Source: Sphaerisporangium rhizosphaerae
Lineage (GTDB): Bacteria; Actinomycetota; Actinomycetes; Streptosporangiales; Streptosporangiaceae
DNA length: 64,000 nt
Assembly (NCBI RefSeq): GCF_042665155.1
Contig: NZ_JBHTCG010000002.1
Location: 124,001-188,000 of the forward strand
Reading direction: 5' to 3'
Shown: positions 15,907 through 23,490 of the stretch, piece after piece
How positions within the stretch are numbered: position 1 is the first letter of the stretch
How the letters are laid out: every line of letters starts with the position of its first letter
Program-made: the position numbers and the translations under genes
Notes under the pieces: model-generated
The model's input: only the letters and a program-made list of their open reading frames with translations
The model's database searches: none
What the model was told of the DNA's origin: nothing

Positions 15907-16848
15907 TCATTCGCCCAGCCGGTAGGTCTCAAGGCGCCCGCACATGCCGAGACGCGGCTCGGCGGCCGCGGACATGACGCGCGCCTGCCTGAGGTGCGCG
16001 GTGTCGCCGTCGCGAAGCGCCCGCAGGTGGGCGCCGGTGGCCTCGGCCGCCCGCAGGGCCCCCGACCGCCACCGCTCCTCGAAGGAGCCGAGCTTGCCCG
16101 ACACGATGCGCGCCGCCTGCCGGTGGAAGGCGGCGAGCCCCTCCTGGCCGCGCTCGCGCAGCGCGAGGAACCCCTCGATGGCGACGTCCCTGCGCCGCCG
16201 CGCGTCGGCCTCGCCCGTGACCGCCGCCATCTCGGCGTACGCCGCCGGGTCGTCGAGCACGTCGGGCGGGAAGGTGAACACGGCGTCACCCGCCTCGGGC
16301 AGGCCGCTGTTCTGCATGACGACCACGATGCGCAGGCGGGCGTCGTCGTTGACCAGCCGATGGATGGTGCCCGGGGTGAACCACACGACCGCGCCGGGCG
16401 CGAGCGGGGTCTCGTCGTACCCCTCCCACGTCAGCGTCTGGACCGAGCCGGCGCCCTCCACGACGACGTACGCCTCCGAGCACAGCAGGTGCATGTGCGG
16501 GGAGCCGCCGCAGGCGCCGTCAGCCGAGGGCCAGTCGTAGACGCGCAGACCGGAGACGCCGACACCGCCGGGAAAGCCCATGACGGGACCCATGGCGGGA
16601 CCCATGACGGGGCCAATGGCAGAGGGCGTGGCGGTGGGCATGGTGGAGGGCATGGTGGAGGGCACCTCGAGCGCCCTTGAGATGCCCTCCACGTCTTGGG
16701 CGGCCGGCTCGCGGACCATGCCGGCCGAGGACTCCGCGTACGCCGGGGCCCCTTCGGGCGTCGGGGACTCGGAGGACTCACGCGACTCCGGAGCCTCTCC
16801 GGCTCTGGGACCTTCCGGGTGCCCGCCAGGGCGTCGGTGCGCACTCAT
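15907..16848 (-). CDS. Cupin-domain protein with repetitive N-terminal extension
   Basis: The frame has 313 residues. A cupin fold is indicated by HMHLLCSEAYVVVEGAG (motif 1, with His and Glu metal ligands) and PGAVVWFTPGTIHRLVN (motif 2, His). A charged helical C-terminal half of about 150 residues follows. Proteins of this type bind or isomerise sugars and acids, or act as sensors; no substrate can be named. The first ~90 residues are low complexity (PSTMPSTMP, GPVMGPAMGPVMG) and no ribosome site is seen at ATG 16848. The real start may be ATG 16581, directly before FPGGVGVSGLRVYDW. Confidence 0.6.
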   Translation of the reverse strand: MSAHRRPGGHPEGPRAGEAPESRESSESPTPEGAPAYAESSAGMVREPAAQDVEGISRALEVPSTMPSTMPTATPSAIGPVMGPAMGPVMGFPGGVGVSGLRVYDWPSADGACGGSPHMHLLCSEAYVVVEGAGSVQTLTWEGYDETPLAPGAVVWFTPGTIHRLVNDDARLRIVVVMQNSGLPEAGDAVFTFPPDVLDDPAAYAEMAAVTGEADARRRRDVAIEGFLALRERGQEGLAAFHRQAARIVSGKLGSFEERWRSGALRAAEATGAHLRALRDGDTAHLRQARVMSAAAEPRLGMCGRLETYRLGE

Positions 16849-17290
16849 CGGGCGGCGTCCCCGGAGAGACGGGCCTGCCGGCGCTCCTCGGACGCGACCG
16901 TGGCGACCCCGTCCCGGAGCGGCGCTGGAAGATCACGGCGGCGCAGGTGCCGCTCTCCGCCGCCGTGATCCGATCGTGTCCCGCCGGCGACGGGCGTCGC
17001 GGCCGGCGTCCCGCCGGGGACTCTGGCGCCGGGGACGGTGGCGGCGGGGACGGGGATGGCGGGCGCGATCGCGCGGCCTGCGCGCGTGCAGGCGGTGGCC
17101 TGGCCGGACGCGCCGTCCGTCCGAGACGTGGCGGCCCGCGCTCGTCTGCGCACCCGACCCTCCGAAACATTTCAGAAGTTTTATGACAGTTTTCGTGGCA
17201 GCAACCTAAAACGGCCGGGCGATAAACGTCAAGGCCGTCCACCCGTGGGGTGGACGGCTGAAAGTTTCACGGACGGGACGCGACGGGCCG
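16849..17290. other. Gene-free 442-bp region with LacI-type half-sites
   Basis: No convincing gene is seen on either strand. From 17161 to 17220 the sequence is AT-richer than its surroundings and contains GAAACATTTC (17164-17173). TGAAAGTTTCA is at 17259-17269. Both resemble the palindrome in front of the lacI-family gene. The region could carry a promoter for the cupin gene under control of that regulator. Confidence 0.4.
17234..17258 (-). terminator. Terminator hairpin downstream of the lacI-family gene
   Basis: An 11-bp GC-rich stem (CCGTCCACCC at 17235-17244 against GGGTGGACGG at 17248-17257, plus a closing G-C pair) has a GTG loop. Reading on the minus strand it is followed by TTGACGTTTATC. 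It lies 33 nt beyond the regulator's stop codon. Confidence 0.65.
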
Positions 17291-18304
17291 TCAGAGCTGC
17301 GGCCGGGCGGTGCTGTCGCGGATGAGCAGGTCGGTGGCCAGTTCGACCCGCCGGGTCTCCAGCGAGTCGCCGCGCGAGATCTCCAGGGCCATGCGGGTGG
17401 CCAGCGCGGCCATCTCCTCCAGCGGCTGGCGCACGGTGGTCAGTGGCGGCCACGCCGAGCGGGCCAGGGGCAGGTCGTCGAACCCCACGACGCTCAGGTC
17501 GTCGGGCACGCGGAGCCCGGCCCGGCGCACGGCCTCGAACACGCCGAACGCCTGCATGTCGCTGCCGGCGAAGACCGCGGTGGGCCGGTCGGGCAGCTCC
17601 AGGAACGCCTTGCCGTGGATGTGGCCCGAGTCGACCAGGAAGTCGCCGTAGCGGATCAGCTCGGGGTCGACGGCCACCCCGGCGGTCTCCAGAGCGGCGC
17701 GGTAGCCGTCGATGCGCGCCCGGCTGCACAGCATCTCGGCCGGCCCGCCGATCATCCCGATGCGGCGGTGGCCCAGCTCCAGCAGATGGCGGGTCGCCGC
17801 CAGGCCGCCGTGCCAGTTGGTCGCGCCGACCGAGGCGACGTCGGGAGCGGGCTCGCCCTCGGGGTCGACGATGACGAAGGGGATGGACCGCGCGAGGAGC
17901 TGGCCGTGCTGGCGGCGGGTCAGCTTCGAGGCGACCAGGACGACGCCGTCGGTGCGGCGGGCGGCGATGCGGTCGAGCCAGTCGCGGCCCGGCCCGGAAT
18001 GGGTGTGCAGCACGGAGACCACCACGGCCGCGTCGGCCTCGCGGGCCGCCGTCTCGGCGCCGCGGATGATCTCCATGGCCCACGGGCTCTCTATCTCGGC
18101 GAAGACCAGGTCGATGAGGCCGACCGGGCCGTCCCCCTGGCCGGTGCGGCGCCGGTAACCGTGTTCGTGGAGCAGGCGCTCGACCCGGCGGCGCGTCTCG
18201 GGCGCCACCTCGGGGCGGCCGTTGACGACCTTGGACACCGTCGGGACCGAGACTCCGGCCTCCTCGGCGATCAGAGCGATGGTGACCCGCCTCTTCGCTG
18301 ACAT
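17291..18304 (-). CDS. LacI-family regulator of the hemicellulose locus
   Basis: The protein has 337 residues. The N-terminal LacI HTH is explicit (RVTIALIAEEAGVSVPTVSKVVNG, about residues 7-30), with the hinge helix RRVERLLHEHGY. A periplasmic-binding-like effector domain follows, ending VVGFDDLPLARSAWPPLTTVRQP. ATG 18304 is chosen because the HTH begins directly after it; an upstream in-frame ATG at 18379 would read through a palindromic operator. The gene is divergent from the sugar ABC operon with a perfect 16-bp palindrome between them, so self-repression and repression of the operon by an unliganded protein, relieved by an imported oligosaccharide, is the expected scheme. Confidence 0.92.
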   Translation of the reverse strand: MSAKRRVTIALIAEEAGVSVPTVSKVVNGRPEVAPETRRRVERLLHEHGYRRRTGQGDGPVGLIDLVFAEIESPWAMEIIRGAETAAREADAAVVVSVLHTHSGPGRDWLDRIAARRTDGVVLVASKLTRRQHGQLLARSIPFVIVDPEGEPAPDVASVGATNWHGGLAATRHLLELGHRRIGMIGGPAEMLCSRARIDGYRAALETAGVAVDPELIRYGDFLVDSGHIHGKAFLELPDRPTAVFAGSDMQAFGVFEAVRRAGLRVPDDLSVVGFDDLPLARSAWPPLTTVRQPLEEMAALATRMALEISRGDSLETRRVELATDLLIRDSTARPQL

Positions 18305-18317
18305 GCGACGGAGTGTA

Positions 18318-18333
18318 TCCGAAAGCTTTCGGA
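18318..18333. promoter_or_regulatory. Perfect 16-bp LacI-type operator
   Basis: TCCGAAAGCTTTCGGA is fully palindromic and lies 14 bp upstream of the regulator's start codon. The core CGAAA..TTTCG resembles boxes bound by actinomycete LacI proteins of xylan and cellulose operons. Confidence 0.75.
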
Positions 18334-18417
18334 ATTTCCCGGCCGGGGCCACTGTTCCGTTCGGCCCTCGGGACGCCATGCTGTCCTCGGCATCGCGAAC
18401 CCGTTCCTGTGTGGCTA

Positions 18418-18447
18418 TTGACGTGTTACGTGCGGTTTACGTACTCT
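18418..18447 (+). promoter_or_regulatory. Candidate sigma-70-type promoter of the sugar ABC operon
   Basis: TTGACG (18418-18423) and TACTCT (18442-18447) are separated by 18 bp. Transcription would begin near 18454, upstream of the second operator-like site (18478-18492). Assignment is by eye from consensus only. Confidence 0.35.
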
Positions 18448-18477
18448 CCGGGTCACGAAATATTCGGGGGTGCCAAA

Positions 18478-18492
18478 GAAACTTTCAAAGTT
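18478..18492. promoter_or_regulatory. Second operator-like site in front of the ABC operon
   Basis: GAAACTTTC (18478-18486) overlaps the odd palindrome AACTTTCAAAGTT (18480-18492). The GAAA..TTTC element matches the operator at 18318. It lies downstream of the candidate promoter, a position suited to repression. Confidence 0.5.
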
Positions 18493-18550
18493 CTCGGGGC
18501 GGAGTACGGAGCTCTCGCAGCGGGTGCGTTATGAGGAAGGAACCACGAGG

Positions 18551-19846
18551 ATGTCGTTGAGTCGGCGAAGTGTGGTCTTACTGGCCGCGACGGCGGCGCT
18601 GCTGGCGGGAGGCTGCGGCGGGCAGACGAACACGGGCGGCGCGGCGACGGGGACCGCGTCGGCGGGCAAGGTCACCGTCGAGTGGTGGAACATCTCCACC
18701 ACCGAACCCATGAAAAGCTTCTACGCGCAGAAGGTCAAGGAGTACCAGACCGCACACCCGAACGTCACGATCAAGAACGTCCCCATCGAGAACGAGGCGT
18801 TCAAGGCCAAGCTCGCCACGGTGACGCAGTCGGGGAAGACCCCCGACGTGTACACCACCTGGGGTGGTGGCGTGCTGAAGCAGCAGATCGACGCCGGGCT
18901 GGTGAAGGACCTCTCCTCCGAGGCCGCCACCTGGATCGCCGACTTCACTCCGGCCTCCCTGGCGGCCTACCAGTTCGACCAGAAGACCTACGCCATCCCG
19001 CAGGACATCGGCATGGTCGGCTTCTGGTACAACAAGGACCTGTTCAAGAAGGCCGGCATCGCCGCGGCGCCCGCCACCTGGACCGAGTTCATCGACGCCG
19101 TCAAGAAGCTCAAGGCGGCGGGCGTCACCCCCATCGCCCTCGCCGGCAAGGAGAAGTGGCCCGGCCACTACTACTGGGCCTACCTCGCCATGCGCATCGC
19201 GGGCCTGGACGCGCTCAAGCAGGCCGCGGTCGACCACGACTTCAACAAGCCCGACTTCGTCGCGGCCGGCCAGAAGCTCAAGGAGCTGGCCGACCTGCAG
19301 CCCTTCCAGAAGGGCTACCTCGGCGCCGCCTACTCCACTCCCGACGGCCAGGCCGCCCTCATGGGCAACGGCAAGACCGCCATGGAGCTGATGGGCCAGT
19401 GGGCGCCGACCGTCGAGAAGGACGCGAGCAAGAAGGACCTGGGCGACAAGCTCGGCTTCTTCACCTTCCCGTCCGTCGACGGCGGTAAGGGCTCGGCCAC
19501 CGACGCCTTCGGCGGCGGCGGCGGGTACGCGGTCGGCGTGAACGCCCCGCCCGCGGCCGTCGACTTCCTGAAGTTCCTCTCCAGCAAGGACGTCCACGCC
19601 GCGGCGGTGGAGACCGGAGGCATCCAGCCCGTGCTCAAGGGCGAGGAGAGCGTCGTGAAGGACCCGAACCTCGCCGTCGTCGCCAAGACGCTGGCCAGTG
19701 CATCCGGGTTCCAGCTCTACCTCGACCAGGCCTACCCGCCCGCCGTCGGGCAGGAGGTCAACGACAGCGTGGCCGCGCTGATCGCCGGCTCCAAGACCCC
19801 CGAGCAGGTCACCCAGGCCGTCACCGAGACCGCCAAGTCCGAATAG
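18551..19846 (+). CDS. ABC importer sugar-binding lipoprotein
   Basis: The protein has 431 residues. The signal peptide SRRSVVLLAATAALLAGGC gives a lipidated Cys22, followed by a Thr/Gly/Ala linker. The body is a family 1 extracellular binding protein (VEWWNISTTEPMKSFYAQ; TPDVYTTWGGG; GFWYNKDLFKKAGI), and the Trp/Tyr-rich sites suit oligosaccharides. ATG 18551 is chosen over 18470 because GGAAGG lies just upstream and the signal peptide starts there. First gene of an operon with two permeases and a GH5 enzyme. No ATPase gene is present, so a shared MsiK-like ATPase encoded elsewhere would be needed. The likely ligand is a xylo- or gluco-oligosaccharide. Confidence 0.92.
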   Translation: MSLSRRSVVLLAATAALLAGGCGGQTNTGGAATGTASAGKVTVEWWNISTTEPMKSFYAQKVKEYQTAHPNVTIKNVPIENEAFKAKLATVTQSGKTPDVYTTWGGGVLKQQIDAGLVKDLSSEAATWIADFTPASLAAYQFDQKTYAIPQDIGMVGFWYNKDLFKKAGIAAAPATWTEFIDAVKKLKAAGVTPIALAGKEKWPGHYYWAYLAMRIAGLDALKQAAVDHDFNKPDFVAAGQKLKELADLQPFQKGYLGAAYSTPDGQAALMGNGKTAMELMGQWAPTVEKDASKKDLGDKLGFFTFPSVDGGKGSATDAFGGGGGYAVGVNAPPAAVDFLKFLSSKDVHAAAVETGGIQPVLKGEESVVKDPNLAVVAKTLASASGFQLYLDQAYPPAVGQEVNDSVAALIAGSKTPEQVTQAVTETAKSE

Positions 19847-19859
19847 CCGGAAGGCGGAC

Positions 19860-19899
19860 GGGGGACCACGCGCGCCGGGACGGGCGCGCGTGGTCCCCC
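19860..19899 (+). terminator. 17-bp intercistronic stem-loop after the binding-protein gene
   Basis: Arms at 19860-19876 and 19883-19899 (GGCGCGCGTGGTCCCCC) pair perfectly around a 6-nt loop. It lies 13 nt after the lipoprotein stop and 88 nt before the first permease, within the operon and with no T-run. It probably protects the upstream mRNA or partly terminates, raising binding protein over permeases. Confidence 0.7.
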
Positions 19900-19987
19900 A
19901 TCCGCGGCCCGCCCCCCATCGACCACCGAGCGGCACCGCGCCGCTCTTCCCCAGGGCTGCGCCCCGGGCTCCACGCTGAGGAAGACG

Positions 19988-20986
19988 ATGACACGACCCG
20001 CGCTGACCGACAGGCCCGCGGCCGCGGCCGACCTGCCGCGCCGGGCCGGCCCAGGCTCCGCGCCCTCCGCACGCCGTCGCCGGTTCAGGGGTCTGGCGAC
20101 GATCACGCTGTTCCTGTTGCCGGCGCTCGTGCTGTTCGTGGTGCTGGTGCTGGCGCCGATCGCCATCGCGGCGTACACGAGCTTCTACAAGTGGAACGGG
20201 CTCGGCGGCCTGCCGCAGAACTGGATCGGGCTGGACAACTACACCCGGATGTTCGCCGACGATGTGTTCCTCGGCGACCTCCGCCGCGGCGCCGTGCTGA
20301 TCATCCTGTCCCTGGTGATCCAGCTTCCGCTCGCCCTGGCGATCGCCATGCTGCTCAACCAGAAGATGCGCGGCCGGGCGTTCTACCGTCTGCTGTTCTT
20401 CGCCCCGTACGTGCTCTCCGAAGTGATCACCGGCGTGCTGTTCAGCCTGATCCTGTCGCCGGAGGCGGGCCTGGCCAACCAGATCCTCGGCGCCATCGGC
20501 CTGTCGAGCCTGGAGTCGAGCTGGCTGGCCGAGCCCGACACGGTCATGATGTCGCTGTTCCTGGTCATGATCTGGAAGTACTTCGGCTTCCACATGATCC
20601 TTTACTTGGCCGGCCGCCAGTCCATTCCCAAGGAGCTGGGCGAGGCGGCCGCGATCGACGGCGCCGGCCCCTGGAAGCAGTTCCGGTACGTCACCTTGCC
20701 GCTGCTCGGGCCGACGATCCGCATCAGTGTGTTCCTGTCCATCATCGGGGCGATCCAGCTCTTCGACCTGGTGTGGGTGCTCACCGCCGGCGGGCCCATC
20801 CACTCCTCCGAGACCATGGCCGTCACGATGTTCCAGTTCGGCTTCAAGCGCTCCCAGATCGGCTACGGCAGCGCCATCAGCGTCGTGATGTTCCTGATCA
20901 GCCTGGTGTTCGCGCTCGGCTATCAGCGGTTCGTCATGCGCCGCGACATACAGGGAGCGATCACCACCATGGGAGACCAGCGATGA
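19988..20986 (+). CDS. Sugar ABC importer permease (MalF/UgpA type)
   Basis: The protein has 332 residues with six membrane helices after a charged N-terminus. The EAA loop that contacts the ATPase is GEAAAIDGAGPWKQFRYVTLP. ATG 19988 has GAGGAAG just upstream. The stop overlaps the next permease start as ATGA, so the two permeases are translationally coupled. It forms the heterodimeric channel with the following gene and works with the lipoprotein at 18551. Confidence 0.93.
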   Translation: MTRPALTDRPAAAADLPRRAGPGSAPSARRRRFRGLATITLFLLPALVLFVVLVLAPIAIAAYTSFYKWNGLGGLPQNWIGLDNYTRMFADDVFLGDLRRGAVLIILSLVIQLPLALAIAMLLNQKMRGRAFYRLLFFAPYVLSEVITGVLFSLILSPEAGLANQILGAIGLSSLESSWLAEPDTVMMSLFLVMIWKYFGFHMILYLAGRQSIPKELGEAAAIDGAGPWKQFRYVTLPLLGPTIRISVFLSIIGAIQLFDLVWVLTAGGPIHSSETMAVTMFQFGFKRSQIGYGSAISVVMFLISLVFALGYQRFVMRRDIQGAITTMGDQR

Positions 20987-21840
20987 CCACGCACGCCGCC
21001 GAGCGAACCGGGCCCCGCGCCGGCCGGCTCCGCTCCATCTCGCTGCACGCGGTCGTGATCATCCTCGGCGCGTTCGTCGTGGTGCCACTGCTGTTCGCCG
21101 TGCTCGGCGGGTTCAAGGACACCGGCCAGCTCTCGACCAACGCCTTCGGCCTGCCCGCGCCCTGGGTCCCGGAGAACTACACCGACGTGCTGTTCTCCGG
21201 CTCCTTCTGGCGCCAGATCGTCAACAGCGTCTTCGTCGCGCTGGCCACGACCCTCATCGTCGTCGGGCTGTCGGCCATGGCGGCGTACGTTTTCGCCCGC
21301 TTCGCCTTCCGCGGCAGGGAGTTGCTGTACACGCTGTTCGCGATGGGGCTGATGTTCCCCTTCACCGTGGCCATCCTGCCGCTGTTCGTCCTGCTGCGGA
21401 CCATGGGACTGCTCGACAATCCCTTCGGCGTGATCCTGCCGCAGGCCGCCTTCGGGCTGCCCATGACGATCATCATCCTGCGCGCCTTCTTCCGCACCAT
21501 CCCCCGGGAGGTGGAGGAGGCCGCGACGATCGACGGCTGCACTTCGTTCGGTTTCTTCTGGCGCATCCTGCTGCCGATGGCCCGGCCCGCCCTGGCCACC
21601 GTGTCGGTGCTGGCGGTCGTGGCGAGCTGGAACAACTTCTTCCTGCCGCTGGTGATCTTCAACGACCCCAACTGGTGGACCATCCCGCTCGGAGTGCAGC
21701 AGTTCACCGGGCAGTACTCCGCCGACACCGCCCGGATCCTCGCCTACATCGTCCTGGCGATGGTGCCCGCCCTCGCGTTCTACGCCGTGGCGGAGCGCCA
21801 GCTCATCGGCGGACTCACCGCGGGAGCGACGAAGGGGTGA
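20983..21840 (+). CDS. Sugar ABC importer permease (MalG/UgpE type)
   Basis: The protein has 285 residues with six helices. The EAA loop is EEAATIDGCTSFGFFWRILLP. The start ATG 20983 overlaps the stop of the first permease. The C-terminus (ERQLIGGLTAGATKG) is the usual tail of carbohydrate ABC permeases of the CUT1 group. The GH5 gene follows 60 nt later with its own ribosome site, in the same operon. Confidence 0.93.
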   Translation: MTTHAAERTGPRAGRLRSISLHAVVIILGAFVVVPLLFAVLGGFKDTGQLSTNAFGLPAPWVPENYTDVLFSGSFWRQIVNSVFVALATTLIVVGLSAMAAYVFARFAFRGRELLYTLFAMGLMFPFTVAILPLFVLLRTMGLLDNPFGVILPQAAFGLPMTIIILRAFFRTIPREVEEAATIDGCTSFGFFWRILLPMARPALATVSVLAVVASWNNFFLPLVIFNDPNWWTIPLGVQQFTGQYSADTARILAYIVLAMVPALAFYAVAERQLIGGLTAGATKG

Positions 21841-21900
21841 CCGACCCGAACGACATACCGAGCTTCCACGGCCGATAAGGCCATCTCCGAAGGAGCGCTG

Positions 21901-23286
21901 ATGACCCTGCGTGTGTCCGGACCCCAGTTAGTCGCCGCCGACGGTACCCCGGTGCGGCTGCGCGGAGTGGGTCTCGGGGGCTGGATGAACATGGAGAACT
22001 TCATCACCGGCTACCCGGCCAACGAGTCGACCATGCGCGACGCCGTGCGCGACGTGCTGGGGGAGGAGCGGGCGGCGCTGTTCTTCGACCGGTTGCTCAC
22101 CTCATTCTTCGGCCCCGACGACGCCGCCCTGCTCGCCGCCATGGGAGCCAACTGCGTCCGGATCCCGGTGAACTACCGTCACTTCGAGTCCGACGACCGG
22201 CCGATGGAGATCATCGAGGACGGCTTCCGCCACCTCGACCGCGTGATCGGGCTGCTGGCCGAGCGGCGCATCTACAGCGTCATCGACCTGCACGCCCTGC
22301 CCGGCGCGCAGAACCAGCACTGGCACTCCGACAACCCCACCCACGTCGCGTCGTTCTGGCGGCACCGGCACTTCCAGGACCGCGCGGTCCACCTGTGGGA
22401 GGTCATCGCCGACCGCTACAAGGACAACCCGTGGGTCGCCGGGTACAACCCGATCAACGAGCCCGGCGACGTCGGCGGCCGGGTCATCGGGCCGTTCTAC
22501 GACCGCCTGGTCAAGGCGCTGCGCGCCGTGGACCCCGCCCACGTGCTGTTCCTGGACGGCAACACCTACTCCACCGACTTCTCGATCTTCCGTGAGGTGT
22601 ACGAGAACACGGTGTTCGTCTGCCACGACTACGCGCTCGCCGGGTTCGCCCACGGCGGCCCGTACCCGGGGTACACGCGCGGCGAGTGGGTGGACCGCGG
22701 CGAGCTGGAACGGGCCTTCGAGAAGCGCACCACCTTCCAGCGGCAGACCGGCACCCCGCTGTGGGTCGGCGAGTTCGGCCCGGTCTACACCGGCGACCCC
22801 GCGATCGACGCGCAGCGCTACCAGATCCTGGCCGACCAGCTGGAGATCTTCGACGGCTACCAGGCCGGCTGGTCGCTGTGGACCTACAAGGACGTCGGCT
22901 TGCAGGGCCTGGTGCACGCCGACCCCGAGGGGCCCTACCTGCGGCGCTTCGGCGACTTCGTGGCCAAGAAGAAGCGGCTGGGCGCCGACCGCTGGGGTTC
23001 CACGATGGAGGAGTCCTCCGACGTGCTCGCCCCGCTGCACCGGCTGGTCGAGGAGGAGTTCCCGCACTGGGAGCCCTACCCGTGGGGCGCCCGCTACCAG
23101 ACCGACGACCTGCTCCGGCACATTTTGGTCGCCCAGGCGCTGGTGCCGGAGTACGCCGCGCTGTTCGGCGGCCTGGACGACAGCGAGCTGCTCGCCCTGG
23201 CCGACTCCTTCGCCCTGGCCGGCTGCGCGCGGCGCGACCGGCTCATCGAGCTGCTCACCGCCAACCTCACCTCGGGCGCCGCCTGA
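21901..23286 (+). CDS. Cytoplasmic GH5-family glycoside hydrolase
   Basis: The protein has 461 residues. It is a (beta/alpha)8 retaining glycosidase with acid/base Glu187 in GYNPINEPGD and nucleophile Glu291 in PLWVGEFGP; RIPVNYRHF and HDYALAGF are further GH5 subsite segments. No signal peptide is present, so it acts on sugars after import through the ABC system just upstream (AAGGAG, 21890-21895, precedes the ATG). Exo-acting beta-glucosidase or xylosidase-like activity on short oligosaccharides is likely, but the exact linkage is not readable. About 100 C-terminal residues beyond the barrel have no known fold. A strong hairpin follows the operon. Confidence 0.88.
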   Translation: MTLRVSGPQLVAADGTPVRLRGVGLGGWMNMENFITGYPANESTMRDAVRDVLGEERAALFFDRLLTSFFGPDDAALLAAMGANCVRIPVNYRHFESDDRPMEIIEDGFRHLDRVIGLLAERRIYSVIDLHALPGAQNQHWHSDNPTHVASFWRHRHFQDRAVHLWEVIADRYKDNPWVAGYNPINEPGDVGGRVIGPFYDRLVKALRAVDPAHVLFLDGNTYSTDFSIFREVYENTVFVCHDYALAGFAHGGPYPGYTRGEWVDRGELERAFEKRTTFQRQTGTPLWVGEFGPVYTGDPAIDAQRYQILADQLEIFDGYQAGWSLWTYKDVGLQGLVHADPEGPYLRRFGDFVAKKKRLGADRWGSTMEESSDVLAPLHRLVEEEFPHWEPYPWGARYQTDDLLRHILVAQALVPEYAALFGGLDDSELLALADSFALAGCARRDRLIELLTANLTSGAA

Positions 23287-23397
23287 CCGCGGGACCCGCC
23301 ACGACCCGAAGTGCTCCTGCGACCGGTTCCCCGCGCTCCTCCGGCACCTGACCTCGGGGGAGGCGTCAGAAGCAGGACCGCCCGTATATCCGGCGCA

Positions 23398-23431
23398 TGA
23401 TCGCCGGGGCCGACGCCGGCCCCGGCGATCA
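23398..23431 (+). terminator. Hairpin after the ABC-GH5 operon
   Basis: A 15-bp GC-rich perfect stem (TGATCGCCGGGGCCG at 23398-23412 and its complement at 23417-23431) has a 4-nt loop. It lies 111 nt after the GH5 stop and 60 nt before the xylanase start. It probably ends the operon transcript, although a T-run is missing. Confidence 0.6.
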
Positions 23432-23490
23432 CTGTTGACCGGCCCGCTCCATCCATGGCCCTACTCGGCCTGAACCTGAGGAGACCAGTC

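Noticed and set aside
16778..17242. Minus-strand frame of 154 codons between the cupin and lacI genes
   Set aside because: It has an Arg/Pro/Ala shadow composition, overlaps the terminator hairpin and cupin 5' end, and lacks a ribosome site.
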